Numbered from the stretch's first letter, positions 1-10,045 are shown. The stretch is DNA of 64,000 bases from Verrucomicrobia bacterium LW23 (GCA_003054695.1 QAZA01000045.1:372001-436000), one strand, 5' to 3'. Numbers and translations: made by a program. Notes: generated from the letters alone by a model not told the origin.

Positions 1-357
1 GTAACCATATACTGGAGTGACGTTGACGAGGCGTGGCTGGCTTTTTCCCCCGACATCCCAGGCTGCAGAGTCCATGGAGATTCGAGAGAAGAGGTCCTTC
101 GAATTTTTGAATCGGCATTGCATGATCATCTCGAATCGATGAAAGAGGATGGTTATCCCATGCCTCCGGTTTCGACAGGCGATCCTTACCATTCCCCAAA
201 AAGAGGGAAAGCGAGCGGTGGACGCACGTTCCATGTTCGCTACGTAGCAGGAAGCGGAGTGGGAGTGGCAAAGCTACGGAAGTCCGCGCGTCACCTGTCC
301 AAGGCTCCCGGTCAATTCGAAAGCTCGCTGGCAGTACGCGCTCCAAAGCGCAAGTGA
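1..357 (+). CDS. HicB-family antitoxin-like protein, 5' truncated
   Basis: The reading frame is open from base 1 and ends at a TGA at 355-357, so the start lies outside the window. The visible N-terminal part reads like the partial RNase H fold of HicB antitoxins: an acidic beta-hairpin, then a segment ending FSPDIPGCRVHGDSREE, a helix, and a short MPPVS tail. HicB proteins neutralise the HicA mRNA interferase and often repress their own operon. HicA is normally encoded just upstream, which would be outside the window, so the pair cannot be confirmed. The C-terminal 55 or so residues are basic and do not resemble the usual HicB C-terminal DNA-binding domain, so this could be a solitary or decayed copy. 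Confidence 0.6.
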   Translation, partial: VTIYWSDVDEAWLAFSPDIPGCRVHGDSREEVLRIFESALHDHLESMKEDGYPMPPVSTGDPYHSPKRGKASGGRTFHVRYVAGSGVGVAKLRKSARHLSKAPGQFESSLAVRAPKRK

Positions 358-427
358 CAAGCCAGTGCCGGAAGTCGGTTCCTCCGCCCCAGACGCGGCC
401 GCGGATTATTATGCCGTAGGGTAACGC

Positions 428-3400
428 CTACATCATTCCCTGTGGGTATTGATTCTTTATCAGGGAATCTACATGCATGCTGCCTGTGCCGCCCAGGCTT
501 TTCCACTCAGGTTGAGTTCGAAGGATGCATTTCTTTATGGCGGTAAGCAGCGTATGGGCGGAGTAGGGCTTATTGAGAAAATGTTCTACATTATCCAACG
601 AGGCCGTGAACCCGTTCTCTTTATCTTTGATTCCGCTTGCGGCGATTATTTTAACGTGAGGATCCATGTGTCGCATGGCGGTAATGGCGGCCGGCCCTGG
701 TAAAACGGGCATCATCATGTCCATAACCACAACGTCTATCTCGCGGCGGCGTTGTGCAAACAGGGCTAGGGCCTGGGCACCGTTTTCCGCCGTAAGTACG
801 TGATAGCCAAAAGACTGCAGTGTATGTTTGGTGATGTCGAGGATGGGCCTTTCGTCATCGACAAGCAGTACGCATTCGCCGTTTCCATACAGATCTTCGC
901 TGTGCGAGCTGAGACTTGCGTCGTTGATTCTGTTTTCGGCAGGAGTGGGCATATACAGGATAAACGTGGTGCCCTTGCCCACCTCGCTCTCTACGGTTAT
1001 CATTCCACCATTGCTGCGTATAATGCCCAGCGTGGTGGAGAGTCCCAGCCCGGTGCCTTTGCCGATCTCCTTAGTGGTGAAGAACGGCTCAAAGATCTTG
1101 TCCAGATGGTCTTTGGCAATGCCGGTACCTGTGTCCGAGATACGGATGCGGACGTAGTGCCCCTCTGAAATAGTGGGCTGCTGCGCGGCATATTGTGCGT
1201 CGATGGTGACGTTATCCGCAGTAACGGACAGGGCGCCGCCGTTGGGCATGGCATCGCGGGCGTTAACGCACAGGTTCAGAAACACCTGGTGGATCTGGGT
1301 AGGATCGCTCTCGATGATCCAGATATCATCGCTTACGCTTGAGGTAAAATTGATATGCTTGGGAAAGGTGCTGCGGATGATCCCGGCCACCTCGTTGATA
1401 ACATCGCCGATGTGGACTGCCACCCGCGCCCCCTCCACGCCGCGGGCGAAGGAGAGCACCTGCTTGACCAGCTCGGCTCCGCGGCGAACGCTGCTCTCGA
1501 TGAGGTTCAGGACATCCGCGGACGTTTTGTTGTCGCTTTGGATCTTGAGCAGGGTGGCCCCCATCAGGATGGGGGCGAGCACGTTGTTGAGATCGTGCGC
1601 GATACCGCCTGCCAGCGTGCCGATGCTCTCCAGCCGCTGGGCGCGCAAAAACTGCAACTCCACCTTTTTGCGCTCGGTAACGTCGGTATTGATGGCGAGC
1701 ACGGACTTGGGTTTACCCGTGTCGTCGCGCAAAAGTGTCCAGCGGCTTTCCACCGTCAGCAGGGCGCCGGTTTTGGTGTGCTGCTGAAGTTCTCCATACC
1801 ACTCTCCCTTCTCAATGGTGATTTGTGTGGCCTCCAGAAAGGCGACCTGTTTGCGGTAGAGGAGCTCGTTCACATGCTTGCCGACAGCTTCCGCGGAGCT
1901 CCAGCCGTAGAGCCGCTCGGCGCCTTTGCTCCAGAACAGGATGCGGTGATCAAGGGTGCGGACCAGGATGGCATCGCGGGCTTCGTCAATAAGGGCGGCC
2001 TGCTCCTTCAGCTTTTGCTCATCCAGTTTGCGGCGGGTGATGTCGCGGAACGTCCAGATGCGGCCGTAGTAGGTGCCGTCATTGCCGCGGACGGGGGCAG
2101 AGTACCGGTCGATGGTGCGGCCGTCGAGCAGCTCAATTTCATCGTGGGCGCTGATGTCCGGGTGCGAATAGAGATAGGTCACCCGGCTCAGGAAGCCCTC
2201 TGGATTGGTTGTCTGTTGGGACGCCCACCGCGTGGCCGCGCTGTCGTCTTGCACGCCCTCGATCGTTTGCGGGAATTTCCAGACTTCGTTTACTTTCTGA
2301 TTCTGAAGGATCGGCTTGCCATTCTCGTCGATGACGAGGACGCCGTCGCTCGATGAGTTGACCTGTGCTTCCAGAAAAGCCGTTTTCCACAGTAGCTCCT
2401 GCTCGGCGTTTTTGCGTTCCGTTACGTCGCGTTGAACGGCGACATAGTGGGTCGTCACGCCCGAGGCATCGCGAACCGGCGCCACTCGCCACTCCAGGTA
2501 AAACGGCGTGCCATCCTTGCGGTAGTTTACGGTCTCGCCAAAGAAGACGCCTCCCTCTTCCAGCTGGCTTTTGAGGCGCTTTAATACGTTGCGATCCGTG
2601 TGCGGGCCCTGGAGAATGCGGGGCGATTTCCCTATTACCTCGCTTGCCTCGTAACCGGTCATCTTGGTAAAGCCGGCGTTTACGTAAACGATCCGGGGCC
2701 CCGGGCTGTTGAGATCCGCGTCCGTAATCACCATCGCCTCACGCGACTGCTCCAGGGCGGAGCTCAGCAACAGCAGGGACTCTTCGGCCGCCTTGCGCTC
2801 CGTGATGTCCCTTGCAACGCCGGCAATGCGGCGGACGTCCTTGGTGTCCCCGTGCACGGCAAACGCGCGGTCGTGGATCCAGCGCACGGTGTTGTCGGGG
2901 CGGACAATGCGGAACTCCGTGTCGAAGTTGCCCCCTTCGTTCAGCGCGATCCGGCTGACGCGTTCGCGATCGTCCGGATGTATGGTCGTGAGCCATTCGC
3001 TTCTGTCCAGGCCAGCCTCCGGTCGCGGGCGGCCCCATATCGATTCGTAGGCGGGGCTAATGTAAAGAGTCCGGTTGCTCTCAAGATCGAGAAGCCAGAA
3101 GACCTCGCCGATGTGCTCCGCAAGCTGCCGAAAGCGCTCTTCACTTTCACGCAGTGCCTTGTCCGCGGCTACTTTTTCCAGCTGATGGCGGCTCTGATCC
3201 ATGGCATGCCGGACGGCCGAGCCCAGGCGTGCCAGACGATCCTTCAGGAGATAGTCGGCGGCGCCATGCCTGATGGCGGAGACTGCCGCGTCCTCGCCTA
3301 TCGTTCCGGAAATGATGATGAAGGGGATTTCCTGGTTCCGGGCGTGCATTATCTCCAGAGCGCGCAGGCCGTTAAACTGCGGCATGTAGAAGTCGGAGAG

Positions 3401-3559
3401 GATGACATCCCAGCTTCGGTCCAGCATTGCGGCGTAGGCTTCTTCGGAGTCAACCCGCTCCCACACGGGGTCATACCCGGCCCGGCGCAGTTCCTTAAGG
3501 ATCAGCGCTGCGTCGGCGGGCTGGTCTTCCAGCAGCAGGACCTGGAGGGGCGTTGCCAT
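428..3559 (-). CDS. Hybrid sensor histidine kinase (REC-PASx4-HK-REC)
   Basis: This 1043-residue kinase has no obvious signal peptide and appears cytoplasmic. Order of domains: an N-terminal receiver (about 1-120, phosphoacceptor Asp near residue 56 in ILSDFYMP), four PAS/PAC units (about 137-640), a HisKA dimerisation domain with the phosphorylatable His in GGIAHDLNNVLAP near 653, an HATPase domain with N, G1 (DTGTG) and G2 (GKGTGLGLS) boxes, and a C-terminal receiver with the Asp in VVMDMMMP near 946. It begins one base after the stop of the response regulator at 3561-4004 and is probably the third gene of a leftward operon with the kinase at 4017-5963. A receiver at each end suggests a phosphorelay node that both accepts and passes on phosphate. 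The signal is unknown. Confidence 0.93.
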   Translation of the reverse strand: MATPLQVLLLEDQPADAALILKELRRAGYDPVWERVDSEEAYAAMLDRSWDVILSDFYMPQFNGLRALEIMHARNQEIPFIIISGTIGEDAAVSAIRHGAADYLLKDRLARLGSAVRHAMDQSRHQLEKVAADKALRESEERFRQLAEHIGEVFWLLDLESNRTLYISPAYESIWGRPRPEAGLDRSEWLTTIHPDDRERVSRIALNEGGNFDTEFRIVRPDNTVRWIHDRAFAVHGDTKDVRRIAGVARDITERKAAEESLLLLSSALEQSREAMVITDADLNSPGPRIVYVNAGFTKMTGYEASEVIGKSPRILQGPHTDRNVLKRLKSQLEEGGVFFGETVNYRKDGTPFYLEWRVAPVRDASGVTTHYVAVQRDVTERKNAEQELLWKTAFLEAQVNSSSDGVLVIDENGKPILQNQKVNEVWKFPQTIEGVQDDSAATRWASQQTTNPEGFLSRVTYLYSHPDISAHDEIELLDGRTIDRYSAPVRGNDGTYYGRIWTFRDITRRKLDEQKLKEQAALIDEARDAILVRTLDHRILFWSKGAERLYGWSSAEAVGKHVNELLYRKQVAFLEATQITIEKGEWYGELQQHTKTGALLTVESRWTLLRDDTGKPKSVLAINTDVTERKKVELQFLRAQRLESIGTLAGGIAHDLNNVLAPILMGATLLKIQSDNKTSADVLNLIESSVRRGAELVKQVLSFARGVEGARVAVHIGDVINEVAGIIRSTFPKHINFTSSVSDDIWIIESDPTQIHQVFLNLCVNARDAMPNGGALSVTADNVTIDAQYAAQQPTISEGHYVRIRISDTGTGIAKDHLDKIFEPFFTTKEIGKGTGLGLSTTLGIIRSNGGMITVESEVGKGTTFILYMPTPAENRINDASLSSHSEDLYGNGECVLLVDDERPILDITKHTLQSFGYHVLTAENGAQALALFAQRRREIDVVVMDMMMPVLPGPAAITAMRHMDPHVKIIAASGIKDKENGFTASLDNVEHFLNKPYSAHTLLTAIKKCILRTQPEWKSLGGTGSMHVDSLIKNQYPQGMM

Positions 3560-3560
3560 G

Positions 3561-4004
3561 TTAGGTGTCCGGTTGCAGCGGTTGATTCAGAAGCAGCCAG
3601 TACATCCCGATCTGAGAGATGGCGGAGGCGAAACTTTCGAAATTGACAGGCTTGACGATATAGCTGTTCACGCCCAGCCGGTAACTCTCCACCAGGTCGA
3701 TCTGCTCTTTGGATGAGGTGAGAATGACCACCGGTATGGCCTGTGTGGCACTGTTGGTTTTGACGCGGCGAAGGACTTCAAGTCCGTCGATTTTGGGCAG
3801 TTTAAGGTCGAGCAGGATGACTTTGGGGGAGACGCAATTTTGCCGCCCCGCGTATTCGCCCTGGGCAAAGATGAAGTTGAGCGCTTCCTCTCCGTCCCTG
3901 GTTACATGGATGGCATTGGTCAAGCCGGCTTTTTTAAAAGCGCGCAGGGCGAGACGAAGATCCTGGGGATTGTCTTCCACGAGTAGTATTTCGACGGCAT
4001 CCAT
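3561..4004 (-). CDS. Single-domain response regulator (Rcp1-like)
   Basis: A stand-alone receiver of 147 residues with no output domain. The acidic pocket (VEDN, residues 9-12), the phosphoacceptor Asp66 in ILLDLKLP, the conserved Thr/Ser in ILTSS and Lys118 in YIVKPV are all present. Its extended alpha4/C-terminal region resembles regulators of the Rcp1 type that pair with phytochrome-like PAS/HisKA kinases. It lies between two kinases on the same strand, 12 bases downstream of one and one base upstream of the other. That placement supports a role as phosphate shuttle between the sensor at 4017-5963 and the hybrid kinase at 428-3559. Confidence 0.93.
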   Translation of the reverse strand: MDAVEILLVEDNPQDLRLALRAFKKAGLTNAIHVTRDGEEALNFIFAQGEYAGRQNCVSPKVILLDLKLPKIDGLEVLRRVKTNSATQAIPVVILTSSKEQIDLVESYRLGVNSYIVKPVNFESFASAISQIGMYWLLLNQPLQPDT

Positions 4005-4016
4005 GCGTATCCTTAA

Positions 4017-5963
4017 TTAAATTCCGAGGGTAAAAAAGAAAGTGGCACCGCGATTGACCTCCGACTCCGCCCACACCATGCCCCCATGCCTGTGGATGAT
4101 CCGCTGTACGATCGCCAGCCCTACACCCGTGCCGTCGTACTCCTCCTGGCGGTGCAGACGCTGGAATACGCCAAAGAGCTTGTCCGCATAATCCATGTTA
4201 AACCCGGCGCCATTATCCTGGACAAAGTAGGCATCCCCTTTAGGTGTCGGGCGGAATCCGATCTGGACGCGGGCGGCCGCCGCCTTTTTTGTGTACTTGA
4301 TGGCGTTGGAGATCAGATTAATCCACACCTGATGCAACAGCGCGGAATCGCCCGAGCAAGGGGGCAGCTCATCCACGATAATGTCAATCACGCGGCACTC
4401 GTGATCCCTCTTCAGGTCGGCCAGAACGCCGCGCACCATCTTTTCCATATCCACCGTTCCTTTGTTTAACGGGGTGCGGCTAAGGCGAGAGAACTTCAGC
4501 AGATCGTCAATCAGCACGCCCATTTTCTGGGCCGCCTGCCTTACGGTCAGCAGGTCCTCCATGCTTTCAGCGGGGATCAGTTTGGCGCAATCCTCCAGTA
4601 TGGCCTGGCTAAAGCCGTCAATGGCGCGAAGGGGTGACCGAAGATCGTGGGAGACCGAGTACGAGAACGCCTCCAGCTCCTTGTTGGCCATCTCCAGCTC
4701 CTGAGTGCGCTGGGCCACCCGCTGCTCCAGACGCTCCTCCGCCTGCTTGATGTCGGTGATATCCGTATTGGTACCAAACCAGCGCACAATGCGGCCCTCC
4801 GCATCCTTCATGGGCTGCACGCGGGTAAGGAAAGGAAAGAACCTGCCATCATGGCGGCGTAAAGGAAACTCCATCACAAATAGCTCTCCCTCCTCAAGAG
4901 CCGCCTTCCACCGCTCCTTAACAGCGGGGAGCGTGTCGGGACGATGAACGCTTTCCCAGCCCCAGCCTTCCATCTCCTGCGGAGTCGTTCCTGTGTACTG
5001 ATACCAGCGCTCGTTGTACCAGACAATGTAGCCATCCGCTTCGGCCATCCACGCAAGTTGTGGAATCGAATCGGCCATCGTGCGGAAGCGCGATTCACTT
5101 TCCCTTAACGCATTTTCCACTTCCTTGCTTTTGGTAATATCCGCGCGGATCGCCACATACTGGGTCGGCCTGCCCTGCGCGTCCAGAAAGGGGACGATCG
5201 TGGTATCCACCCAGTAATAGGTGCCATCCTTGGCCCGGTTCTTGATCTCGCCATGCCAGACTTTGCCGTGGACCAGGGTTCGCCACAAATCGTTGAAAAA
5301 CTCCCGCGGATGGTAGCCGGAATTGATGATGCGGTGATCCTGCCCCAGCAATTCCTCGCGCGAATACTTGGAGATGGAGCAGAACTTGTCGTTGACGAAA
5401 GTGATCCGCCCCCGGGGATCGGTAATGGCCACGATGGCATGCTGATCCAGCGCATCGCGCAGATCATTGACCTCCTTGTGCGAGGCGAGGAGCCGCTCTT
5501 CCGCCATCTTGCGCTCCGTAATGTCGGCGCGAATGGCGTAATACTGGTAAGGCTTACCCTGGGAATCCAGAAAAGGGACAATGGTGGTATCCACCCAGTA
5601 AAGTTTGCCGTGCTTGCCGCGATTCAGGATCTCCCCCTTCCAGACGTGACCCTGGGATATCGTCGTCCACAAGTCGCGAAAGAACTCTTTGCTATGATGG
5701 CCGGAATTGATGATCCGATGATCTTTCCCGATAAGCTCCTCCCGCGAGTACTGCGAGATGGTGCAAAACTTGTCGTTGGCAAAGGTGATCCGCCCGCGGT
5801 TGTCCGTAATGGCGACGATGGCGTGCTCGTTAAGCGCAGCGCGCAGATCATACAACTCCTGACGCGTGGCCGCCAGAATGTCCTCTGCGTCGGCATGAAC
5901 GACCGCATCTCCCGGTCCCACGGAAGCACCGACCTCAGGCAGGGGGTCTGCATTCATTGACAT
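4017..5963 (-). CDS. PAS-domain sensor histidine kinase
   Basis: This 648-residue soluble kinase carries three PAS/PAC units (about 33-165, 166-290, 292-412), then HisKA with the His in SVSHDLRSPLRAIDGFS near 434, and an HATPase domain ending in GVFQRLHRQEEYDGTGVGLA. The first two PAS units are clear tandem duplicates: long stretches such as DHRIINSG and YWVDTTIVPFLD recur in both. The HisKA/HATPase type is that of bacteriophytochrome-like kinases, which commonly phosphorylate small Rcp1-type receivers, and such a receiver follows directly. It is the first gene of the three-gene leftward cluster. PAS units of this kind often bind haem or flavin, but no ligand can be assigned here. Confidence 0.93.
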   Translation of the reverse strand: MSMNADPLPEVGASVGPGDAVVHADAEDILAATRQELYDLRAALNEHAIVAITDNRGRITFANDKFCTISQYSREELIGKDHRIINSGHHSKEFFRDLWTTISQGHVWKGEILNRGKHGKLYWVDTTIVPFLDSQGKPYQYYAIRADITERKMAEERLLASHKEVNDLRDALDQHAIVAITDPRGRITFVNDKFCSISKYSREELLGQDHRIINSGYHPREFFNDLWRTLVHGKVWHGEIKNRAKDGTYYWVDTTIVPFLDAQGRPTQYVAIRADITKSKEVENALRESESRFRTMADSIPQLAWMAEADGYIVWYNERWYQYTGTTPQEMEGWGWESVHRPDTLPAVKERWKAALEEGELFVMEFPLRRHDGRFFPFLTRVQPMKDAEGRIVRWFGTNTDITDIKQAEERLEQRVAQRTQELEMANKELEAFSYSVSHDLRSPLRAIDGFSQAILEDCAKLIPAESMEDLLTVRQAAQKMGVLIDDLLKFSRLSRTPLNKGTVDMEKMVRGVLADLKRDHECRVIDIIVDELPPCSGDSALLHQVWINLISNAIKYTKKAAAARVQIGFRPTPKGDAYFVQDNGAGFNMDYADKLFGVFQRLHRQEEYDGTGVGLAIVQRIIHRHGGMVWAESEVNRGATFFFTLGI

Positions 5964-6236
5964 AACGGCAGCCGCAGGTGTAGTAGGGGGGAGTTAACAA
6001 CCTTCAAAAGACAGGTATGTGAATAGGATAAAGAAGTTTGGTTGTATAAGGCGAGCGGAAAATGTAGATTCTGTGAAACGCAACGTATCTCCCCTCACGG
6101 GAAAGGCGGTCACGTGCCGCTATGGCACGCCCTCACTGGGCGTGAACTCTCCCCATCCCGTTTGCATCAATCCTGCGACACCTTGCGACAATGCTCCGCT
6201 TGCTGCCTGGGGGGAATCGTGAGACGATAGCAGCTT
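5964..6236. other. Divergent intergenic region between kinase operon and RND pump
   Basis: About 270 bases separate the starts of the leftward kinase operon and the rightward efflux gene, so promoters for both should lie here. The part near 6005-6070 is more AT-rich than its surroundings. I see short overlapping open frames without coding character and no recognisable riboswitch or tRNA. Confidence 0.4.
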
Positions 6237-9200
6237 ATGTGGATCGTCCGCCTGGCCCTGCGTATGCCGTACACGTTTACGGTCATGGCCATTGCGCTGC
6301 TGATGATGGGCACGCTCAGCTTTATCCGCATGCCCAAGGATATCTTCCCGCCCATTGATATCCCGGTCGTCTCGGTCATCTGGAGCTACGGCGGCCTCTC
6401 GCCCAAGGAGATCGAAAGCCGCATCGTTACCGTCTCCGAGCGCGCGATGACCACGACGGTCAACGACTTTGAGCGCATGGAGACGCAGATCTTCAACGGC
6501 ATTGCCGTGGTGCGCGTCTACTTCTATCCATCGGCCCGTATCGAGGCGGCCGTCGCCCAGGTTACCGCCATTAACCAGACGTTGCTGCGTACCATGCCGC
6601 CCGGCACGCAGCCGCCGCTTATCCTGCGCTACTCGGCCTCCAACGTGCCCATCCTGCAAATGGCGCTGGGCAGCCAGACGATGTCGGAGAGCGAGCTTTT
6701 TGACAACGCGCAGAATTTTGTCCGCACCCCGCTCGCCGCCACGGAGGGCGCGCAGGTGCCGCTGCCTTACGGCGGCAAGTCGCGCGCCATTCAAATCGAC
6801 CTCGATCTGGAGGCATGCCGCGTCTACGGCGTCTCGCCCAGCGACGTCTCGGGCGCCATCAGCGCGCAGAACCTCATTCTGCCCAGCGGCACGGCCAAGA
6901 TCGGCGAGCGTGAGTACAACGTGCAGATGAACAGCAGCGTCGACATTGTGGAACAGATTGGCGACATGCCCATCCGCGCCGCCGACGGCACCGTCATCTT
7001 TATCCGCGACGTGGCGCAGGTGCGCGACGGTAACTCGCCGCAAACCAACATCGTGCGCGTTAACGGCCGCAAGTCGTCCATGCTAAGCGTGCTCAAAAAC
7101 GGCAACGCCAGCACGCTGGACGTTGTGGATCGCGTGATGAAGCGCCTGCCGCAAATCCGCGCCGGCGTGCCGGAGGCGCTGGAGATTACGCCGCTGTTCG
7201 ATCAGTCGATCTTCGTCCGCGCGGCACTGGCCGGCGTGGAGCACGAGGCGCTGATCGCCGCGGGCCTTACCGCGCTGATGATCCTGCTCTTTCTCGGAAG
7301 CTGGCGCAGCACCCTGGTTGTCGCCGCGTCCATTCCGCTTAGCATATCCGTGGCGCTCATCGGCCTCATCGCGCTGGGCCACACGCTTAACATCATGACA
7401 CTCGGCGGCCTGGCCCTGGCGGTGGGCATTCTGGTGGACGACACGACGGTGGAGATCGAGAACATCCACCGCAATATGGCCATGGGCAAAACGCTGGTGC
7501 AGGCTATTCTGGAGGGCGCGCACCAGGTGGCCGGGCCGGCGTTTGTGGCCACGCTGTGCATCTGCATTGTCTTTGTGCCCATCTTCTTCCTCGGCGGCGT
7601 GGCCTACTTCCTCTTTGCGCCGATGGCCACGGCGGTCATCTTTGCGGTGATGGCCTCCTATTTCCTCTCGCGGACGGTGGTGCCGACGATGGTCTACTAC
7701 TTTTACCACGGCCGCGAGGAGATGATGCACCACGACGACACGGGCTCCAGCCCGGCGCCGCGCGGTTACTTTGCGTGGATCCACTGGCGCTTTAATCAGG
7801 CGTTTGAGGGCGGCCGCCGCCGCTATGTGGGCGCCCTGGCCTGGTGCCTGCGCCACCGCATGTTTGTGCTGGGCGCCGCAATGGCCATCATCGCGGGCTC
7901 CCTTGTCATGGTCATCCCGCAGCTGGGGCAGGATTTCTTTCCCCGCGTGGATGCCGGGCAATTTCGCCTGCACGTGCGCGCACCCTCCGGCACGCGGCTG
8001 GAGGAGACGGAAAAGATCTTTAGCCAGGTGGCCGAGGTGATCCGCGAGGTCATCCCCGCGGACGAAATCAACCTCATCATCGACAACATCGGCCTGCCCC
8101 TGGGCGGCATCAACCTGGCGCTCAGCGACTCCGCGACGATCGGCCCGGCCGACGGCGAAATGCTCATCTCCCTGAAGGAGCACCACGGCGATACCTGGGC
8201 CTACGTGCAAACCGTGCGCAAGCGCCTGCGCGAGAAGTTTCCGGACTGCGTCTTCTTTACGCAACCCTCGGACATCGTGGGCCAGACGCTGAATTTCGGC
8301 CTGCCCTCTCCCATCGACGTTACGGTGGTGGGCCGCAGCCCCAGGAACTGGGACCTCACCAAAAAGCTGGAGGCCGAAATCGCGAAGATCCCCGGCGCGG
8401 TGGACGTGCACGTGCACCAGGTGGTGGACGCCCCGCAGATTGACATCGACGTGGACCGCGTACGCGCCGCCGGCGTCAACCTTACGCAGCGCGACGTGGC
8501 CGGCGACGTTCTGGTGGCGCTCAGCGGCACCTCGCAGACGGAAAACAGCTTCTGGATCAGCCCGCAGGGCGTGCAATACCGCGTTTCCGTCCAAACGCCC
8601 CAGCCGGAGATCAACAGCATGGACGTGCTGCGCAACCTGCCCGTGGGCGACATGAACAGGCAGCAGCTGCTCGGCAACCTGGCCACCTTCAAGCGCGATA
8701 CCACACCCGCCGTCGTCAGCCACCTTACCGTGCAGCCCGTGTATAACATCTACGCCAACGTGGAAGGCCGCGACCTGGGCGGCGTGGCCGGGGAGATCCA
8801 GAAAATCATCGACAAGTACGAGCTGCAAAGCAAAGGCGAGAAGGACGAAGCGAAGAAACTCATCCCGCGCGGCACCCAAATCCGCATGCGCGGCCAGGTG
8901 GACAGCATGAAGAGCGCCTTTACCGGGCTGGCCTACGGGCTGATCGGCGCCATGGTGCTGGTGTATCTCCTTCTCGTGGTTAACTTTCAAAGCTGGATGG
9001 ATCCGCTGATTATCATCACCGCCCTGCCCGGCGCCCTGTGCGGCATTGTGTGGATGCTCTTTGTCACCAGCACCACCATCTCCGTACCGGCCATGATGGG
9101 CGCCATTATGGCCGTAGGCGTGGCCACCGCCAACTCCATCCTGGTCGTCAGCTTTGCCAACGAGCAACGCTGGGCCGGCAAGGACGCGCTCACCGCCGCC

Positions 9201-9617
9201 CTCAGCAGCGGCTACATCCGCCTGCGCCCTGTGTGCATGACGGCCCTGGCCATGATCATCGGCATGCTCCCCATGTCCTTCGGCATCGGCGAGGGCGGCG
9301 AGCAGAACGCCCCCCTGGCCCGCGCCGTCATCGGCGGCCTCATCCTCGCGACGCTAAGCACCCTCTTCATCGTCCCCCTCACCTACAGCCTCCTGCGCAA
9401 AAAGAGTCCCCGCTACAAACGCGACCCCCTCCTGCGCGACCCCGACGACGAGCCCCTCATCGAGGACGTCGACCTCTCCAACATCCTCGCCGACACCACG
9501 CCCCCCGACGGCAACGGCGCCCCCGCCAGCCCCGGCAGCCGAGGCCTGCAACCCACCGCCCCAGGGCCCGGCACCAACGGCAAAACCCACGGCGGCACGC
9601 CTCACGTGGGGAGCTAA
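6237..9617 (+). CDS. RND-family efflux transporter, inner-membrane permease
   Basis: This protein of 1126 residues is of the AcrB/HAE-1-like size. It shows the family layout: TM1 at the N-terminus, a large periplasmic loop, TM2-6 with the paired acidic residues GILVDDTTVEIEN near 400 that carry protons, a second periplasmic loop, and TM8-12 at about 895-1060. The C-terminal 70 or so residues are Pro/Gly-rich and probably disordered in the cytoplasm. Such pumps use the proton gradient to export drugs, solvents or other compounds and need a membrane fusion protein and a TolC partner. No fusion protein is encoded nearby. A TolC-type protein is encoded convergently at 10603-13029. The start ATG follows a short GC-rich leader; no strong ribosome-binding site is evident. 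Confidence 0.93.
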   Translation: MWIVRLALRMPYTFTVMAIALLMMGTLSFIRMPKDIFPPIDIPVVSVIWSYGGLSPKEIESRIVTVSERAMTTTVNDFERMETQIFNGIAVVRVYFYPSARIEAAVAQVTAINQTLLRTMPPGTQPPLILRYSASNVPILQMALGSQTMSESELFDNAQNFVRTPLAATEGAQVPLPYGGKSRAIQIDLDLEACRVYGVSPSDVSGAISAQNLILPSGTAKIGEREYNVQMNSSVDIVEQIGDMPIRAADGTVIFIRDVAQVRDGNSPQTNIVRVNGRKSSMLSVLKNGNASTLDVVDRVMKRLPQIRAGVPEALEITPLFDQSIFVRAALAGVEHEALIAAGLTALMILLFLGSWRSTLVVAASIPLSISVALIGLIALGHTLNIMTLGGLALAVGILVDDTTVEIENIHRNMAMGKTLVQAILEGAHQVAGPAFVATLCICIVFVPIFFLGGVAYFLFAPMATAVIFAVMASYFLSRTVVPTMVYYFYHGREEMMHHDDTGSSPAPRGYFAWIHWRFNQAFEGGRRRYVGALAWCLRHRMFVLGAAMAIIAGSLVMVIPQLGQDFFPRVDAGQFRLHVRAPSGTRLEETEKIFSQVAEVIREVIPADEINLIIDNIGLPLGGINLALSDSATIGPADGEMLISLKEHHGDTWAYVQTVRKRLREKFPDCVFFTQPSDIVGQTLNFGLPSPIDVTVVGRSPRNWDLTKKLEAEIAKIPGAVDVHVHQVVDAPQIDIDVDRVRAAGVNLTQRDVAGDVLVALSGTSQTENSFWISPQGVQYRVSVQTPQPEINSMDVLRNLPVGDMNRQQLLGNLATFKRDTTPAVVSHLTVQPVYNIYANVEGRDLGGVAGEIQKIIDKYELQSKGEKDEAKKLIPRGTQIRMRGQVDSMKSAFTGLAYGLIGAMVLVYLLLVVNFQSWMDPLIIITALPGALCGIVWMLFVTSTTISVPAMMGAIMAVGVATANSILVVSFANEQRWAGKDALTAALSSGYIRLRPVCMTALAMIIGMLPMSFGIGEGGEQNAPLARAVIGGLILATLSTLFIVPLTYSLLRKKSPRYKRDPLLRDPDDEPLIEDVDLSNILADTTPPDGNGAPASPGSRGLQPTAPGPGTNGKTHGGTPHVGS

Positions 9618-9750
9618 AGCGGCTCCAGCGGTGAACGCCAGGGTCGGAAAGATCGCCAGGAGGAACCGCAGACCGCCGAAATGTCGACAGCCTCTAGTGC
9701 GTTGGCAAAGATCTATATTGGGATTAGTCGTGCATGGACCGGGAATGTCC

Positions 9751-9980
9751 GAGAACCTCGAAGAGGTTCTATAACCTAGCCCAGGGTTCCCCGAGCGAAG
9801 CGAGAGAACCATGGGTAAGCGGCAGTTTCAGATCAACCCCAACGCGGGTTGTATCCCTCGGCGTCGAAAAGGGATGCGACCCGCGTTGGGGTCGTTCGAT
9901 TTCGCGCCTTTACCCGGGGTTCTCTCGCTTCGCTCGGGGAACCCTGGGCTAGGTTATACAACCTCGTCGAGGTTGTCAGA
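9751..9980. repeat. Nested inverted-repeat element with perfect 40-bp arms
   Basis: Bases 9771-9810 and 9918-9957 are exact reverse complements over 40 bases, for example AACCTAGCCCAGGG on the left against CCCTGGGCTAGGTT on the right. Outside them, shorter palindromes built on AACCTCG..CGAGGTT continue the structure, and the 107-base loop contains a second inverted repeat (CAACGCGGG / CCCGCGTTG). The whole region can fold as one long hairpin. It lies between the RND gene and the tandem array at 10165-10348. It resembles the dispersed palindromic elements found in intergenic regions of many environmental bacteria. No coding potential is apparent. Confidence 0.85.
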
Positions 9981-10045
9981 GCCTTGCGAACAGCTTTTCT
10001 TGAACCGCCATAATCCTAAAATAGATCCTTGCCGCAGCACTGGTC

